A stretch of DNA of 64,000 nucleotides, from contig NZ_JAVHUW010000027.1 in assembly GCF_030954495.1 (NCBI RefSeq), forward strand, positions 19,526 through 83,525, in the 5' to 3' direction. This document shows positions 8,276 through 16,641 of this stretch, one piece after another. The notes beneath the pieces were generated by a model. That model saw only the letters and a list, made by a program, of their open reading frames with translations, searched no databases and was not told where the DNA came from. A program made the translations under genes and the position numbers. This DNA comes from Candidatus Desulfosporosinus nitrosoreducens (GTDB taxonomy: Bacteria; Bacillota; Desulfitobacteriia; Desulfitobacteriales; Desulfitobacteriaceae). The number at the start of each line of letters is the position of its first letter. The stretch's first letter is position 1.

Positions 8276-9508
8276 TCAAACCGGGATGGCAAGTTTCAGG
8301 ATGGTTTGATATAACACATTGGCTCCATCCGAACAATCCTCTATGGAACTCCATTCCTTCGGGCTATGACTAATGCCATCTCTAGAACGTATAAAGATCA
8401 TGCCCATTTGACAGAAATCTGCAAAACTGCCCGAATCATGTCCAGCCCCACTTGGAAGTTCGAAAACAGGGATGCCTAATGTTTCACAAGCCCCACTAAT
8501 CACAATTTTCATGTCTGCATCGCATAACTTAGGTACACTATCTTTATTAAAAACTTTAAATTCCAATTCAACCTTACGTCGGTTGCAAATTTCTTTTGCC
8601 TGCAAATATATGGCATCAAGAACTGCGTCTCGGATAGCCGACGTTTGATCTCTAACATCGATACTAAATTCAACTTGCCCCGGAATGATATTTACTCCCC
8701 CGGGATGGGCATTGATTTTCCCTACAGTGGCTACCGCAGTTCCTGTTTTAGCAGCCTCTGTTTCGACCACTTGAATGATTTCTGCAGCAGCGACTAGGGG
8801 GTCTCTACGTAAATTCATTGGGGTTGCTCCGGCGTGACCAGCCTCTCCTTTGATCGCAAACCGCCCCCGTGACTGACAACAAATACCCGTTACAATACCA
8901 ACTGAAAGATTTCTACTTTCGAGAACTTTTCCTTGCTCAATGTGTAACTCCACATGAGCCTTTGCGTATCCTGGAGGGAGTACTGCCTCATAAACTCGTT
9001 CTGGATCAATTCCTATATCTCTTAAGGCCTGACCAATGGAGATTCCCTCTCTGTCAGTATGGTCAAATATATCTGGCCGTCTTATCTCCATTAAACATCT
9101 TGCACTTGAATAGCCGGTAGAAAAGCGCGTCCCTTCTTCATCTCTGTATGCATAAACCTCAATCGGATGTAGCGTTACGATTCCTTGTTCATTCATCGTT
9201 TGAAGCACTTCGATACCTCCAAGGATACCCAGCCGTCCATCAAACATACCCCCATTATATACAGTATCAATATGCGACCCTGTCATGACCACAGGAGCTT
9301 GTGGGTTTAGCCCTTCTTTTCGGCCAATCAAATTTCCCGCCGCATCCATGCGCACGTCTAACCCTGCTTGTCGCATATAGCTAGCAACTAAGTTCATTGC
9401 TTCTTTCTCTTCTCGTGACAGGGCGACACACGTGACACCACCAGTCTCGTTTTTTCCTATTTGACCGAGTTCTTGAATACGATTATAGAGTCTTTCTTTA
9501 TTAATCAT
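8276..9508 (-). CDS. M20-family amidohydrolase (N-carbamoyl-amino acid / allantoate type)
   Basis: 410 residues of the M20 hydantoinase/carbamoylase family. The metal-site segments are GSHIDTVYNGGMFDG, YRDEEGTRFSTGY, HVELHIEQGKVLE and, near the end, GAGHDSGSFA with a final ISHSPKEWS. In this family two metal ions hydrolyse N-carbamoyl-L-amino acids, ureidoglycolate or allantoate, releasing CO2 and ammonia. The exact substrate is not readable. It is transcribed with the MFS importer (43-base gap) from the sigma-54 promoter at 9729-9744. GAGGT precedes the ATG. A decayed ABC-transporter fragment lies between promoter and gene. Confidence 0.85.
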   Translation of the reverse strand: MINKERLYNRIQELGQIGKNETGGVTCVALSREEKEAMNLVASYMRQAGLDVRMDAAGNLIGRKEGLNPQAPVVMTGSHIDTVYNGGMFDGRLGILGGIEVLQTMNEQGIVTLHPIEVYAYRDEEGTRFSTGYSSARCLMEIRRPDIFDHTDREGISIGQALRDIGIDPERVYEAVLPPGYAKAHVELHIEQGKVLESRNLSVGIVTGICCQSRGRFAIKGEAGHAGATPMNLRRDPLVAAAEIIQVVETEAAKTGTAVATVGKINAHPGGVNIIPGQVEFSIDVRDQTSAIRDAVLDAIYLQAKEICNRRKVELEFKVFNKDSVPKLCDADMKIVISGACETLGIPVFELPSGAGHDSGSFADFCQMGMIFIRSRDGISHSPKEWSSIEDCSDGANVLYQTILKLAIPV

Positions 9509-9532
9509 CGTTTTTACCTCATAACTTTCAAT

Positions 9533-9652
9533 TCACATATTCTGAGCGACAAAGATAATTCCTTGGCTTCTCGTCAGCGGAAAATGACAAGCCAAGAAAT
9601 GATCCTCTTCATTTCCCATGAATTTTGGCTCTTCTAGCTTACATTTTTCGAA
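9533..9652 (-). pseudogene. Remnant of the C-terminus of an oligopeptide/dipeptide ABC ATPase
   Basis: The minus strand reads FEKCKLEEPKFMGNEED and then HFLACHFPLTRSQG to a TGA at 9533-9535. This is the Cys-rich tail (CxxEEP ... HFxACHFP) that ends OppD/OppF-type ATP-binding subunits. No ABC core or start exists upstream, and the in-frame sequence is cut by a stop at about 9653. The fragment therefore marks a deleted transporter gene that once preceded the amidohydrolase behind the same sigma-54 promoter. Confidence 0.7.
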
Positions 9653-9728
9653 TTACTTCCCACCTTTCAAAGCGGACATCCCAAAATCCATCTAACTTTT
9701 GAACTTTAGCTACTTATCTGAAGTTTTA

Positions 9729-9744
9729 TGCAATTACCATGCCA
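9729..9744 (-). promoter_or_regulatory. Sigma-54 (-24/-12) promoter of the amidohydrolase operon
   Basis: Minus strand: TGGCATGGTAATTGCA, with GG and GC 10 bases apart. It lies about 220 bases before the amidohydrolase ATG and about 220 bases from the divergent regulator gene, which leaves room for upstream activator sites at 9750-9950. Confidence 0.8.
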
Positions 9745-9962
9745 GCCTAGACATTAAGCCAGAAGCGCTATACCGTAATAAAGTGATCTAAGCAAGATCT
9801 TGACTTTTAAGGGATGGTCAGCTATTATTTGGGCAATACTCGGTTATCTATTGGTTAGCTATTAATCACCATTAAAAGATAATAACCACTTCTGCTCTTA
9901 CACAGAAATGGTTAATACTTAAATTATAAAAAAACCGAAGAAACCATAGGAGGTGGAGCAGA

Positions 9963-12002
9963 ATGATGAGATTAGTGCTTATATCGGGTACCGAATCAAC
10001 CCGCATTATGTTATTACAGCAGCTAAAAGAACTGTTACCAGAAGATATCCATATCGCAAGTTTCTCGATCGAATTAGGCATTAAAGAAAAATTCAATAAT
10101 TCGATTGTTCTTTTTACAACTAGAAATGTATATAACCAAGCTGCGGGCTTTATTGATGACACTTGTAAAGCCATCGTGGCTCGTAGAACGTTGAATTTTT
10201 CCTACCTGGACAAACTTTACTCCATTCAAGATAATAGTAAAATTCTACTGGTAAATGACACCTATGGCTCAGCTTTAGAAGTGATAGAACTGTTTAAGCA
10301 AACAGGATTTAGTAACTTTTTATACACACCTTATTATCCAAATTGTGACCTGAAGTCTTTAGATTTTGATTATGTCCTAACTCCTGGAGAATTAGCTCTC
10401 TGTCCTCATGACATAGCTCCTATAATCAATATAGGAGGTAGGATTTTAGATATTACAAGCATTGTCGAACTTTTACACGCACTTGGTTTACTTGACGAAC
10501 GGGCACATCTTGTTTCTGCCAAATACATTAAACAAATTATTTCTCAAGGTTGGGAACTCCACAATCAAACTCAAGATATTAGAAACATCAATGAATTCCT
10601 CTTTAAAGTGATCGACAGTGTTGATGATGGATTACTTTCGTATGACAATCAAGGATTAGTAAACCTAATTAATACGAATGCTTCGAAGGTCCTTAATATT
10701 CAATCCGGAAAACAATTGAAAACTTCATTGTTAATTCCCCACGAAGTTCAGAACTTTTTTCTAAATGAAACCATCGTCAATCAAATCTTTAGCATTTCTC
10801 ACGCGGAATACCTATTTAATAAGTGGTATATTGATTCCACTAAATCTTATATTTGTACCATTAAAAATGTTCGAGAGCGAATTAATATTGAAAATCGCTT
10901 ACGTAAAGAACTTAAAAAACAAGGATACTTTGCAAAGCATTCTTTTGAAAGTATTATACATAAATCACCAGAGATAAAGACAACGCTAGAAAAAAGCAAA
11001 AAATTAGCGGCAAGCGATTATAACATCTTAATTCTTGGCGAAAGCGGTACTGGAAAAGAACTCTTTGCTAGTGCGATTCATAACTATTCCCAACGCAGCT
11101 GCGGACCGTACCTAGCCGTTAATTTCTCCGCTCTGCCAGAAGAATTGATCGAGAGCGAACTTTTTGGTTACGAAGAAGGTGCTTTTACGGGCGCAAAAAA
11201 AGGTGGGAAAATTGGATTGTTCGAATTGGCTAATGGGGGAACTATTTTTCTCGATGAAATCGGAGATATCCCTCCAAAAATTCAACTTAGCCTTCTTCGC
11301 GTACTTCAAGAAAAGGAAATTCTCAAGGTCGGGGGAAACACTATAATCCCTGTTGATGTCCGTGTGATTGCAGCCACTAACAAAGATTTACTAAATCAAG
11401 TTGAAAAATCACTCTTCCGTGAGGATTTATATTATCGCCTGAAGAAACTCTATATTAACTTACCTCCTTTGCGGGAGCGCAAAGAAGATATAATCCCGTT
11501 ATTTCAGCATTTTATTCAGGTCAAAAGTAGAAATAGTTATAAGATTTCTCCCGAAGTTGAAAAGATTCTACAGAACTACGGTTGGCCTGGAAATGTGCGC
11601 GAATTAGAGAATACTTCGGAATATATTTTGGCAATTTGCGATGAAGATATGATTATGCCCTATCATCTACCCGATGATATATGCGAAAGTAAAACTATCA
11701 ATCTTCAATTAGATGAGCAAGAAAACTTCCTCCTTCAGGTTATCTATGACCATAATCAACGAAGAATAACAATTGGAAGAAAAAAGCTCTCCGAGCTTTC
11801 ATTCACTGAAGGCCTTAACTTATCTGAACAACAGGTCAGAACTAGGATTGATAAGTTAGCAGCAAAAGGTTATATTAGGAAAATTCGCGGTAATCGAGGG
11901 CTTGAGTTGACAAATAAAGGAGAAGAGTTGACCAAAATTTCCTTATTGCAGGATACTAATACAAATGGCTGCTCCTGTATTATTTCTCCTTTAAAGCTAT
12001 GA
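9963..12002 (+). CDS. Sigma-54-dependent enhancer-binding transcriptional activator
   Basis: 679 residues. The N-terminal ~200 residues are an uncertain sensor domain (PrpR-N-like at best). Residues ~205-310 look like a PAS domain. Residues ~330-565 are the AAA+ sigma-54 interaction domain, with Walker A GESGTGKE (359-366), the sigma-54 contact loop GAFTGA (406-411), Walker B FLDEIG and an arginine-finger region before LPPLRERKEDI. The C-terminus (about 590-660) is not the usual Fis-type helix-turn-helix. QQVRTRIDKLAAKGYIRKI looks like a winged helix, so the DNA-binding mode may be unusual. It is divergent from the amidohydrolase operon, and the nearby -24/-12 promoters are its probable targets. 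GGAGGTGGA precedes the ATG; a second ATG follows at codon 2. Confidence 0.9.
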   Translation: MMRLVLISGTESTRIMLLQQLKELLPEDIHIASFSIELGIKEKFNNSIVLFTTRNVYNQAAGFIDDTCKAIVARRTLNFSYLDKLYSIQDNSKILLVNDTYGSALEVIELFKQTGFSNFLYTPYYPNCDLKSLDFDYVLTPGELALCPHDIAPIINIGGRILDITSIVELLHALGLLDERAHLVSAKYIKQIISQGWELHNQTQDIRNINEFLFKVIDSVDDGLLSYDNQGLVNLINTNASKVLNIQSGKQLKTSLLIPHEVQNFFLNETIVNQIFSISHAEYLFNKWYIDSTKSYICTIKNVRERINIENRLRKELKKQGYFAKHSFESIIHKSPEIKTTLEKSKKLAASDYNILILGESGTGKELFASAIHNYSQRSCGPYLAVNFSALPEELIESELFGYEEGAFTGAKKGGKIGLFELANGGTIFLDEIGDIPPKIQLSLLRVLQEKEILKVGGNTIIPVDVRVIAATNKDLLNQVEKSLFREDLYYRLKKLYINLPPLRERKEDIIPLFQHFIQVKSRNSYKISPEVEKILQNYGWPGNVRELENTSEYILAICDEDMIMPYHLPDDICESKTINLQLDEQENFLLQVIYDHNQRRITIGRKKLSELSFTEGLNLSEQQVRTRIDKLAAKGYIRKIRGNRGLELTNKGEELTKISLLQDTNTNGCSCIISPLKL

Positions 12003-12008
12003 TTGCAT

Positions 12009-12107
12009 TTAAATTCTAGTATCTTTCGGTAATTTACCAACCTGGTAGTATACAACATTACCTGTTGTAATACAATTCCTGTCGTCCTCCGATTCTTTAT
12101 CGGGCAT
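12009..12107 (-). CDS. Possible 32-codon small protein behind a sigma-54-like site
   Basis: An ATG at 12107 preceded by GAGAGGAA (spacing about 8) opens a 32-codon frame beginning MPDKESEDDRN and ending KLPKDTRI. It lies 70 bases downstream of the sigma-54-like element at 12177-12192 and converges with the end of the activator gene. I recognise no family, and a chance frame is quite possible. Confidence 0.25.
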   Translation of the reverse strand: MPDKESEDDRNCITTGNVVYYQVGKLPKDTRI

Positions 12108-12176
12108 TTTTCAGGTTCCTCTCAATCGCTTACTTATGTAGTTAAACCAAATACTTGTTATTTCATATATTCCTTC

Positions 12177-12192
12177 GCAGGATTTATGCCAA
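12177..12192 (-). promoter_or_regulatory. Sigma-54-like promoter, weaker match
   Basis: Minus strand: TTGGCATAAATCCTGC. GG and GC are exactly 10 bases apart, but the -12 box is CTGC rather than TTGC. It sits just beyond the symporter terminator and points towards the 3' end of the activator gene, so its product would be a small transcript antisense to the activator mRNA tail. Confidence 0.4.
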
Positions 12193-12213
12193 TCTAATGT
12201 TGTAGATTTAAAA

Positions 12214-12247
12214 AGAACCATCCATGTCAATTGACAGTGATGGTTCT
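12214..12247 (-). terminator. Rho-independent terminator of the symporter gene
   Basis: AGAACCATC pairs with GATGGTTCT, and an inner palindrome GTCAATTGAC extends the stem. On the minus strand it is followed by TTTTTAAA. It lies 30 bases after the symporter stop. Confidence 0.75.
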
Positions 12248-12276
12248 ATCGTTTCTCGCATCCTTAATTAAGAAAT

Positions 12277-13617
12277 TTATGAGACATGTTCGCTAAATTC
12301 ACCCTCGTTAAAACTTAGTTCGGCAATTTGACCAGTTAAGACATCCCTTGCGCGATCTAAATCAAGTAAGCCTTCCCAACGAGCAACTATGAAAGTGGCT
12401 ACAGAGTACCCCATAATGTTGACAAAGGTACGAATTTTACCCATAAATTGGTCAGGTCCAAACATAAGGGTTACAGCCACCGCAGGTATCATACCGGTAG
12501 CTGAGGCACTAGCTGTTAAGGCTACGTACGCTGAACCAGGTATTCCTGCCATACCTTTTGAAGTTAACATGAGAATTCCAACCAATGTCACTTGCTGTGT
12601 AAGGTTCATATTAATATTCAATGCCTGGGCAAGAAATACGACCGAAAGTGACAAATAAAGCGTAGCGCCATCCAAATTAAAGGTGTAACCCGTTGGTACT
12701 ACCAAGCCAACAACAGAACTATGACAGCCTGCATGCTCGAATTTAGCCATTAATCGCGGCATTATGACTTCTGATGAACCGGTCGCAGCAGCAATGATAA
12801 TTTCTTCTTTAATATATCGAATTAGCTGCCAAAGTCCTATCCCTCCAAAAACTCTTACTATAATGTGGAGTATAATGAGGAATATGAAAGAGGCCAAAAC
12901 CATAGCAAAAATTAGCCTACCAAAAGAAATCAGCATTGCCGTTCCATACAGTCCAATACTATAAGCCATTGCGGCAAAGGTAACTGGTACAGAAAGCTTC
13001 ATGATGAAACCGATAATTTTAAAGATTACTTCATTAAAATGTTCAATAACGTTTATAATAAGGTCGGCCCGTTCTTTTTTTATTTTCAAAAGTGCAAAAC
13101 CAAACAGCAATGAAAATAGTAAGACCTGTAATAATTCATTATTCGCAAATGCACCGACGATACTATCGGGAATCATATGAAGAATGAATTGCGCTGTAGA
13201 GGGAATCTGAGCACCTTTCGTCTGCGCTAATAGGTCCTTCTCACTTAACTTAGTAGGATCGATATTCAACCCCATTCCAGGATGATAAATATTAGCGACT
13301 AGCATCCCTATAACCAAGGCTATTGACGTAACGACCTCGAAATAAAGAATGGTCTTTCCACCAATACGTCCGACTTTTTTGATATCCCCTACTTTAGCAA
13401 TGCCGACCACAACGACTCCAAAAACTACTGGGGCAATAACCATCTTGATTAATTTAATAAACCCGTCTACGAAAGGTTTTAGTGGCGAGCCAATTGCCGG
13501 CCATAACCATCCTACAATAATTCCAAGGACCATTGCTGTAACAATTTGAAAAAACATGCCTTTATAAAAAGGTTGTTTAACTACTTTTGCTTTTTTAACA
13601 TCGTCTTTTCCTAGCAT
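12277..13617 (-). CDS. Dicarboxylate/amino acid:cation symporter (DAACS, GltP/DctA type)
   Basis: 446 residues with about eight membrane helices and two re-entrant loops. Family signatures include FIKLIKMVIAPVVFGVVV, AAATGSSEVIMPRLM (serine-rich hairpin 1), TGYTFNLDGATLYLSLS (the NMDGT-like motif, here NLDGA) and GIPGSAYVALTAS (hairpin 2). Proteins of this type import glutamate, aspartate or C4-dicarboxylates with H+ or Na+. GGGAGGAA precedes the ATG. It follows the broken DUF3830 copy behind the sigma-54 promoter at 14017-14033, so it is probably induced together with the amidohydrolase genes. Length is normal and the gene appears intact. Confidence 0.9.
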   Translation of the reverse strand: MLGKDDVKKAKVVKQPFYKGMFFQIVTAMVLGIIVGWLWPAIGSPLKPFVDGFIKLIKMVIAPVVFGVVVVGIAKVGDIKKVGRIGGKTILYFEVVTSIALVIGMLVANIYHPGMGLNIDPTKLSEKDLLAQTKGAQIPSTAQFILHMIPDSIVGAFANNELLQVLLFSLLFGFALLKIKKERADLIINVIEHFNEVIFKIIGFIMKLSVPVTFAAMAYSIGLYGTAMLISFGRLIFAMVLASFIFLIILHIIVRVFGGIGLWQLIRYIKEEIIIAAATGSSEVIMPRLMAKFEHAGCHSSVVGLVVPTGYTFNLDGATLYLSLSVVFLAQALNINMNLTQQVTLVGILMLTSKGMAGIPGSAYVALTASASATGMIPAVAVTLMFGPDQFMGKIRTFVNIMGYSVATFIVARWEGLLDLDRARDVLTGQIAELSFNEGEFSEHVS

Positions 13618-13648
13618 ATTTAGTTCCTCCCTTATTAAAAAGAATTAG

Positions 13649-13880
13649 CTATGAAATTTGTCGAAATCTTATAACTGGAGTTTTTTTAACTTTAACGCTA
13701 TTCCTTAATAAGTGTTCTCCAATTGGGATAAAAGTCGCCTGGCCACTCCAACGCGCTTGAATCATTTTTGCTTTATACGGTAGGAGTTTGAGGAACCATT
13801 CAGATGTTTTTGGAGCGTTCTTTTCTTCCAACTTTTGCAATAAAGACAAATTTACCGGATGTGACTTTAATGAGTGTCAT
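13649..13880 (-). pseudogene. Second DUF3830 gene, frameshifted and internally deleted
   Basis: From ATG 13880 the frame reads MTLIKVTSGKFVFIAKV, matching the start of the intact DUF3830 protein at 6468-6899. The match then continues in another frame (LEEKNAPKTSEWFLKLLPY, then ARWSGQATFIPIGEHL) and jumps to a short tail VIRFRQIS. The middle and most of the C-terminal half are missing. One frameshift plus a deletion make it non-functional. It is the first gene after the sigma-54 promoter at 14017-14033. Confidence 0.85.
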
Positions 13881-14016
13881 AATGCTAGATCCTCCAAAGG
13901 TTTTTGACTTTACGTTAGCATCTTAATTCGAAACCTTTTAACCATTTCATTGCGTCATAAAATCCCCCCATGTCTCATTTTGTCAAAATAAGTTAGTGAT
14001 GATGTAATAGGCTATT

Positions 14017-14033
14017 TGCAATTACCGTGCCAG
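14017..14033 (-). promoter_or_regulatory. Sigma-54 (-24/-12) promoter of the symporter transcript
   Basis: Minus strand: CTGGCACGGTAATTGCA, a consensus match with GG and GC 10 bases apart. It lies about 140 bases before the broken DUF3830 start and about 400 before the symporter. It is nearly identical to the promoter at 9729-9744 (both contain GGTAATTGCA). Confidence 0.85.
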
Positions 14034-14187
14034 TTCAGTTAGTTGTTTAAAAAAATAAGTAATTTCTGAATAGCCCTAGTAGATTGAGAATTTCCCTACT
14101 AAAAGAAAATCAATCAAACATTTAGCATCATTTATATGAATGTAAAATGTAGTTCAATTTGCCTAGATTCTTTATTCGGTTATAAAA

Positions 14188-14228
14188 TGGGTCCTAATGG
14201 TTAATATACTTTTAACCATTAGGACCCA
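14188..14228 (-). terminator. Strong terminator hairpin after the glutamate-synthase-like gene
   Basis: TGGGTCCTAATGGTTAA and its exact complement form a 17-bp stem with a 7-base loop. On the minus strand TTTTATAA follows. It separates the broken glutamate-synthase transcript from the symporter promoter. Confidence 0.75.
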
Positions 14229-14395
14229 AATCCAAGCCTGCAGTAAATTTAATGCAGCATGCCAATCTCTTAAATAATAAACGTGCTGTTTTTTCTATGC
14301 ACAGTTGATTTAATAGCGGTATGCTCTTATAGCGTGTCATGTATATTTGTTTATCTCCCTGAGACTAATCGCTAATTCGGCACAGAAATATTTAG

Positions 14396-15762
14396 TTAAG
14401 CAAACCAACTTCCATTAATAATGTCTTTTGCATCACGTGTGAGAGGAATTACGTCGCTCTGGTCAATATAATTTACATTGAATTTTCGGTTTAGCGCAGC
14501 AAAATGTTGCAAACCAAAAGAAACACGTTTCAAATAAGAGTATGCACCTATGGCTCCGGTAGAGAACTGATTTGAAACATCACCATATAGACCCTTCAAC
14601 TCCGATAATTCAATAAAGAGGTCTTCTTTGGTCTCACCATATCTTTTTAAATGAGGAGGTACCTGGCGATTTGCCTCAAGCATCTTCCCAATCTTTTCAC
14701 CAACCATTGCTGCAGCCATGGTAGCACGACAAAGGCCCACAGCCGTAATATAAGGTGCGCCAATAGCCAGGGCTTTATATACTTGGTCTTCCGTAGTAAA
14801 CCCACCCGTAATGCTAATTGCCGGAATGGTCCTGCCTTCCCCCTCCAACCTTTTACAGATAGATACCAAAGCGCTTTCTATGCAAATCGCTGGCAAACCC
14901 CATTCGTTCATCATCTTATTAGGGCTATAACCAGACCCTCCACCAGCACCGTCAAAGGTAACCATATCCACATCTGCTGCCATAGCCATCTTTAGCACCC
15001 GCTCCAAATCAGCACGATCAAAACCTGCCATTTTAAAATAAACATTTTTTAGCCCCATGGTACGTAACCTTTCAATACGAGGAAGCAAATTTTCCTCTGT
15101 CCACATAGGTAATCGGTTATAACTCCAGAAATTTGAACAGGATTTTTTTCTATAAGCTTCCTGGACAGCTGAATCACTGGGGTCGGGATGAACAATTAGC
15201 CCTTGTGCTTGCTTTTCCAATGCTTCTTTAAGCGACTTAATTCGGACAGCTGGCTGGGTACCTTTAGCCGATTGTCCGAATTTGAATTCAATGGCTGTGG
15301 CACCGCATTCTTTTAGTGCATATTCCGGTAGACCAGCCGCGTCATCCTCAGTATTGCATTGGAGAACGATTTGACCATAACCTCTGTCATATTTCCGGAA
15401 TGAATTTAGTATCTCATTCAACATAGGGAAATAAGTAATCTTGCCATTATTATCATATTGCAATGCTGAATCTTTACTGGGAGATCCTTCTCCAATTACG
15501 CAAATATTGCACCAAATACCCTCCCGTTAATATTAAAGTGGGAAAAATCAATGGGCATATTTTTTTCAGAAGCTATTTGATTATTTCCAGTATTGGTAGG
15601 GTATACGGCAGCAGCGCCTAACACGGCGGATAAACCTATTTCACAAGGGCCTACGCAATCTGCTGTGCAAAATGAACACATGCCGGAACCAGGCGTAATG
15701 CGATTGCTGCGCATTTTAGTATCATTAAAAGCAGATTCAAGATTTGGACTGTAAGACATCAT
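14396..15762 (-). pseudogene. FMN-binding glutamate synthase-family protein, internally deleted
   Basis: Two frames form one gene. The first (15496-15762, 88 codons) has the family's N-terminus with a Cys cluster (GMCSFCTADCVGPCE), ending INGRVFGAI. The second (14396-15463, plus upstream in-frame IGEGSPSKDSA) carries the FMN/TIM-barrel glutamate synthase domain: GQIVLQCNTEDD, EFKFGQSAKGTQ, VTFDGAGGGSGYSP and ISITGGFTTEDQV. From memory of the family, some 70 residues that should lie between the halves are absent, and the frame changes at the join, so a deletion is likely. Intact relatives act as stand-alone glutamate synthase or amino-acid-converting flavoproteins. It is placed after a RidA remnant in the sigma-54 region. 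Confidence 0.75.
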
Positions 15763-15769
15763 CGTTCAT

Positions 15770-16076
15770 CCTTTCTTTAATCCCGCTGTTCTCCAGCTTA
15801 GCAACACTAGGTTCTGGGAGGGACAACTTTTCCATTTGTGCTAAACTTTGTTCGTGTTCTCTCAAGACTATTTCAAAATAGGTACCCGCCTCTCCCAGAA
15901 TCACCATTAAATTATTGAAGACCTGCTGAGTCTGCCACTCTATATCATCCTGATCGATTTCTCCTGTCTGGATTTACTAGTAGGTGTCCTGTGGTAAAGA
16001 TAAAATCCTCTACCTCAATCGCCTGGAAATATGGCCTGACCGTAACAACCGCTTTAGTCGTTAAAATTTCTTTCAT
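15770..16076 (-). pseudogene. RidA (YjgF) family protein, frameshifted
   Basis: ATG 16076, with AGGAGG nine bases upstream, opens MKEILTTKAVVTVRPYFQA and then FIFTTGHLLVNP, a RidA N-terminus. After a frameshift near 15965 the other frame reads TGEIDQDDIEWQTQQVFNNL and then MVILGEAGTYFE. The remaining family sequence is lost. RidA deaminates reactive enamine/imine intermediates and often accompanies amino-acid catabolism. It is the first gene after the sigma-54 promoter at 16105-16121. Confidence 0.85.
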
Positions 16077-16104
16077 AACAAGAACCTCCTTTTAGCATAT
16101 TTAT

Positions 16105-16121
16105 TGCAAACTTTATGCCAA
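16105..16121 (-). promoter_or_regulatory. Sigma-54 (-24/-12) promoter upstream of the RidA remnant
   Basis: Minus strand: TGGCATAAAGTTTGCAA, with GG and GC 10 bases apart. The predicted transcript starts about 20 bases before the RidA start codon. The promoter has outlived the genes it served. Confidence 0.75.
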
Positions 16122-16182
16122 CATAGTTATAAATTACGACAAATTTAAAAATAACTCATACATACCTTGGAATATGTAAAGA

Positions 16183-16222
16183 AAATGGCATACCTAATTT
16201 GATGTCCTTAGGTATGCCATTT
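16183..16222 (-). terminator. Inverted repeat, probable terminator
   Basis: AAATGGCATACCTAA and its exact complement form a 15-bp stem with a 10-base loop. On the minus strand TTTTCTTT overlaps and follows the stem, so it would stop transcripts coming from the glmS side before the sigma-54 promoter. Confidence 0.6.
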
Positions 16223-16378
16223 CATTTGTAGATTGTATTTTTCACCTTAAAACAGAACCAGTTATTAAAACATCCCTAGTAGACCTAATACACAAACTTA
16301 ATTGTAAAAACGCATACTTAATTTGGTAAGAACAAACTCATTTTTTAAAGTACAAACTTTATTGAAAATACAACTACT

Positions 16379-16617
16379 GTCGCATGACAATAAAGTTGGT
16401 AACTAATTCAGGTTGGAAGCCCTTAATTTATGAGACGAATTGCTAATTAGCTTTACAATAAAGTTAGTAACTTTTGACTCATTCTTACAAAAAAATACTT
16501 TAATTTTTACAATAAACTTGGCAATAAGCGCTGTATCCCTTGATATAGACGGAAAGGACGAAGATTTTACCTTCGTCCTTTAACTATATAAGTTACCAAC
16601 TTTATTGTGTCACTACA
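16379..16617. mobile_element. 239-bp non-coding element with IS21-like repeated ends
   Basis: A 17-base motif, ACAATAAAGTTGGTAAC, occurs at 16387-16403, with variants at 16455-16471 and 16509-16525 in direct orientation and an exact inverted copy at 16592-16608. At both outer ends the trinucleotide TGT lies exactly six bases outside the motif, giving TGT...ACA termini at 16379 and 16617. Several direct repeats at one end and an inverted one at the other is the arrangement of IS21-type transposon ends. No transposase is present and I see no clear target duplication, so this looks like an internally deleted remnant. Partial copies also occur near 16293 and 16353. Confidence 0.5.
16553..16581 (-). 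terminator. Terminator downstream of glmS
   Basis: AAAGGACGAAG and CTTCGTCCTTT form an 11-bp stem with a 7-base loop, 61 bases after the glmS stop. The T-run that follows on the minus strand is short. It lies within the repeat-bounded element. Confidence 0.6.
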
Positions 16618-16641
16618 AACAACTTACCTAACCAAAATTCT

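Noticed and set aside
14241..14275. Additional sigma-54 site (TGGCATGCTGC)
   Set aside because: The GG-GC spacing is 6 bases, not 10, so it does not fit a -24/-12 promoter.
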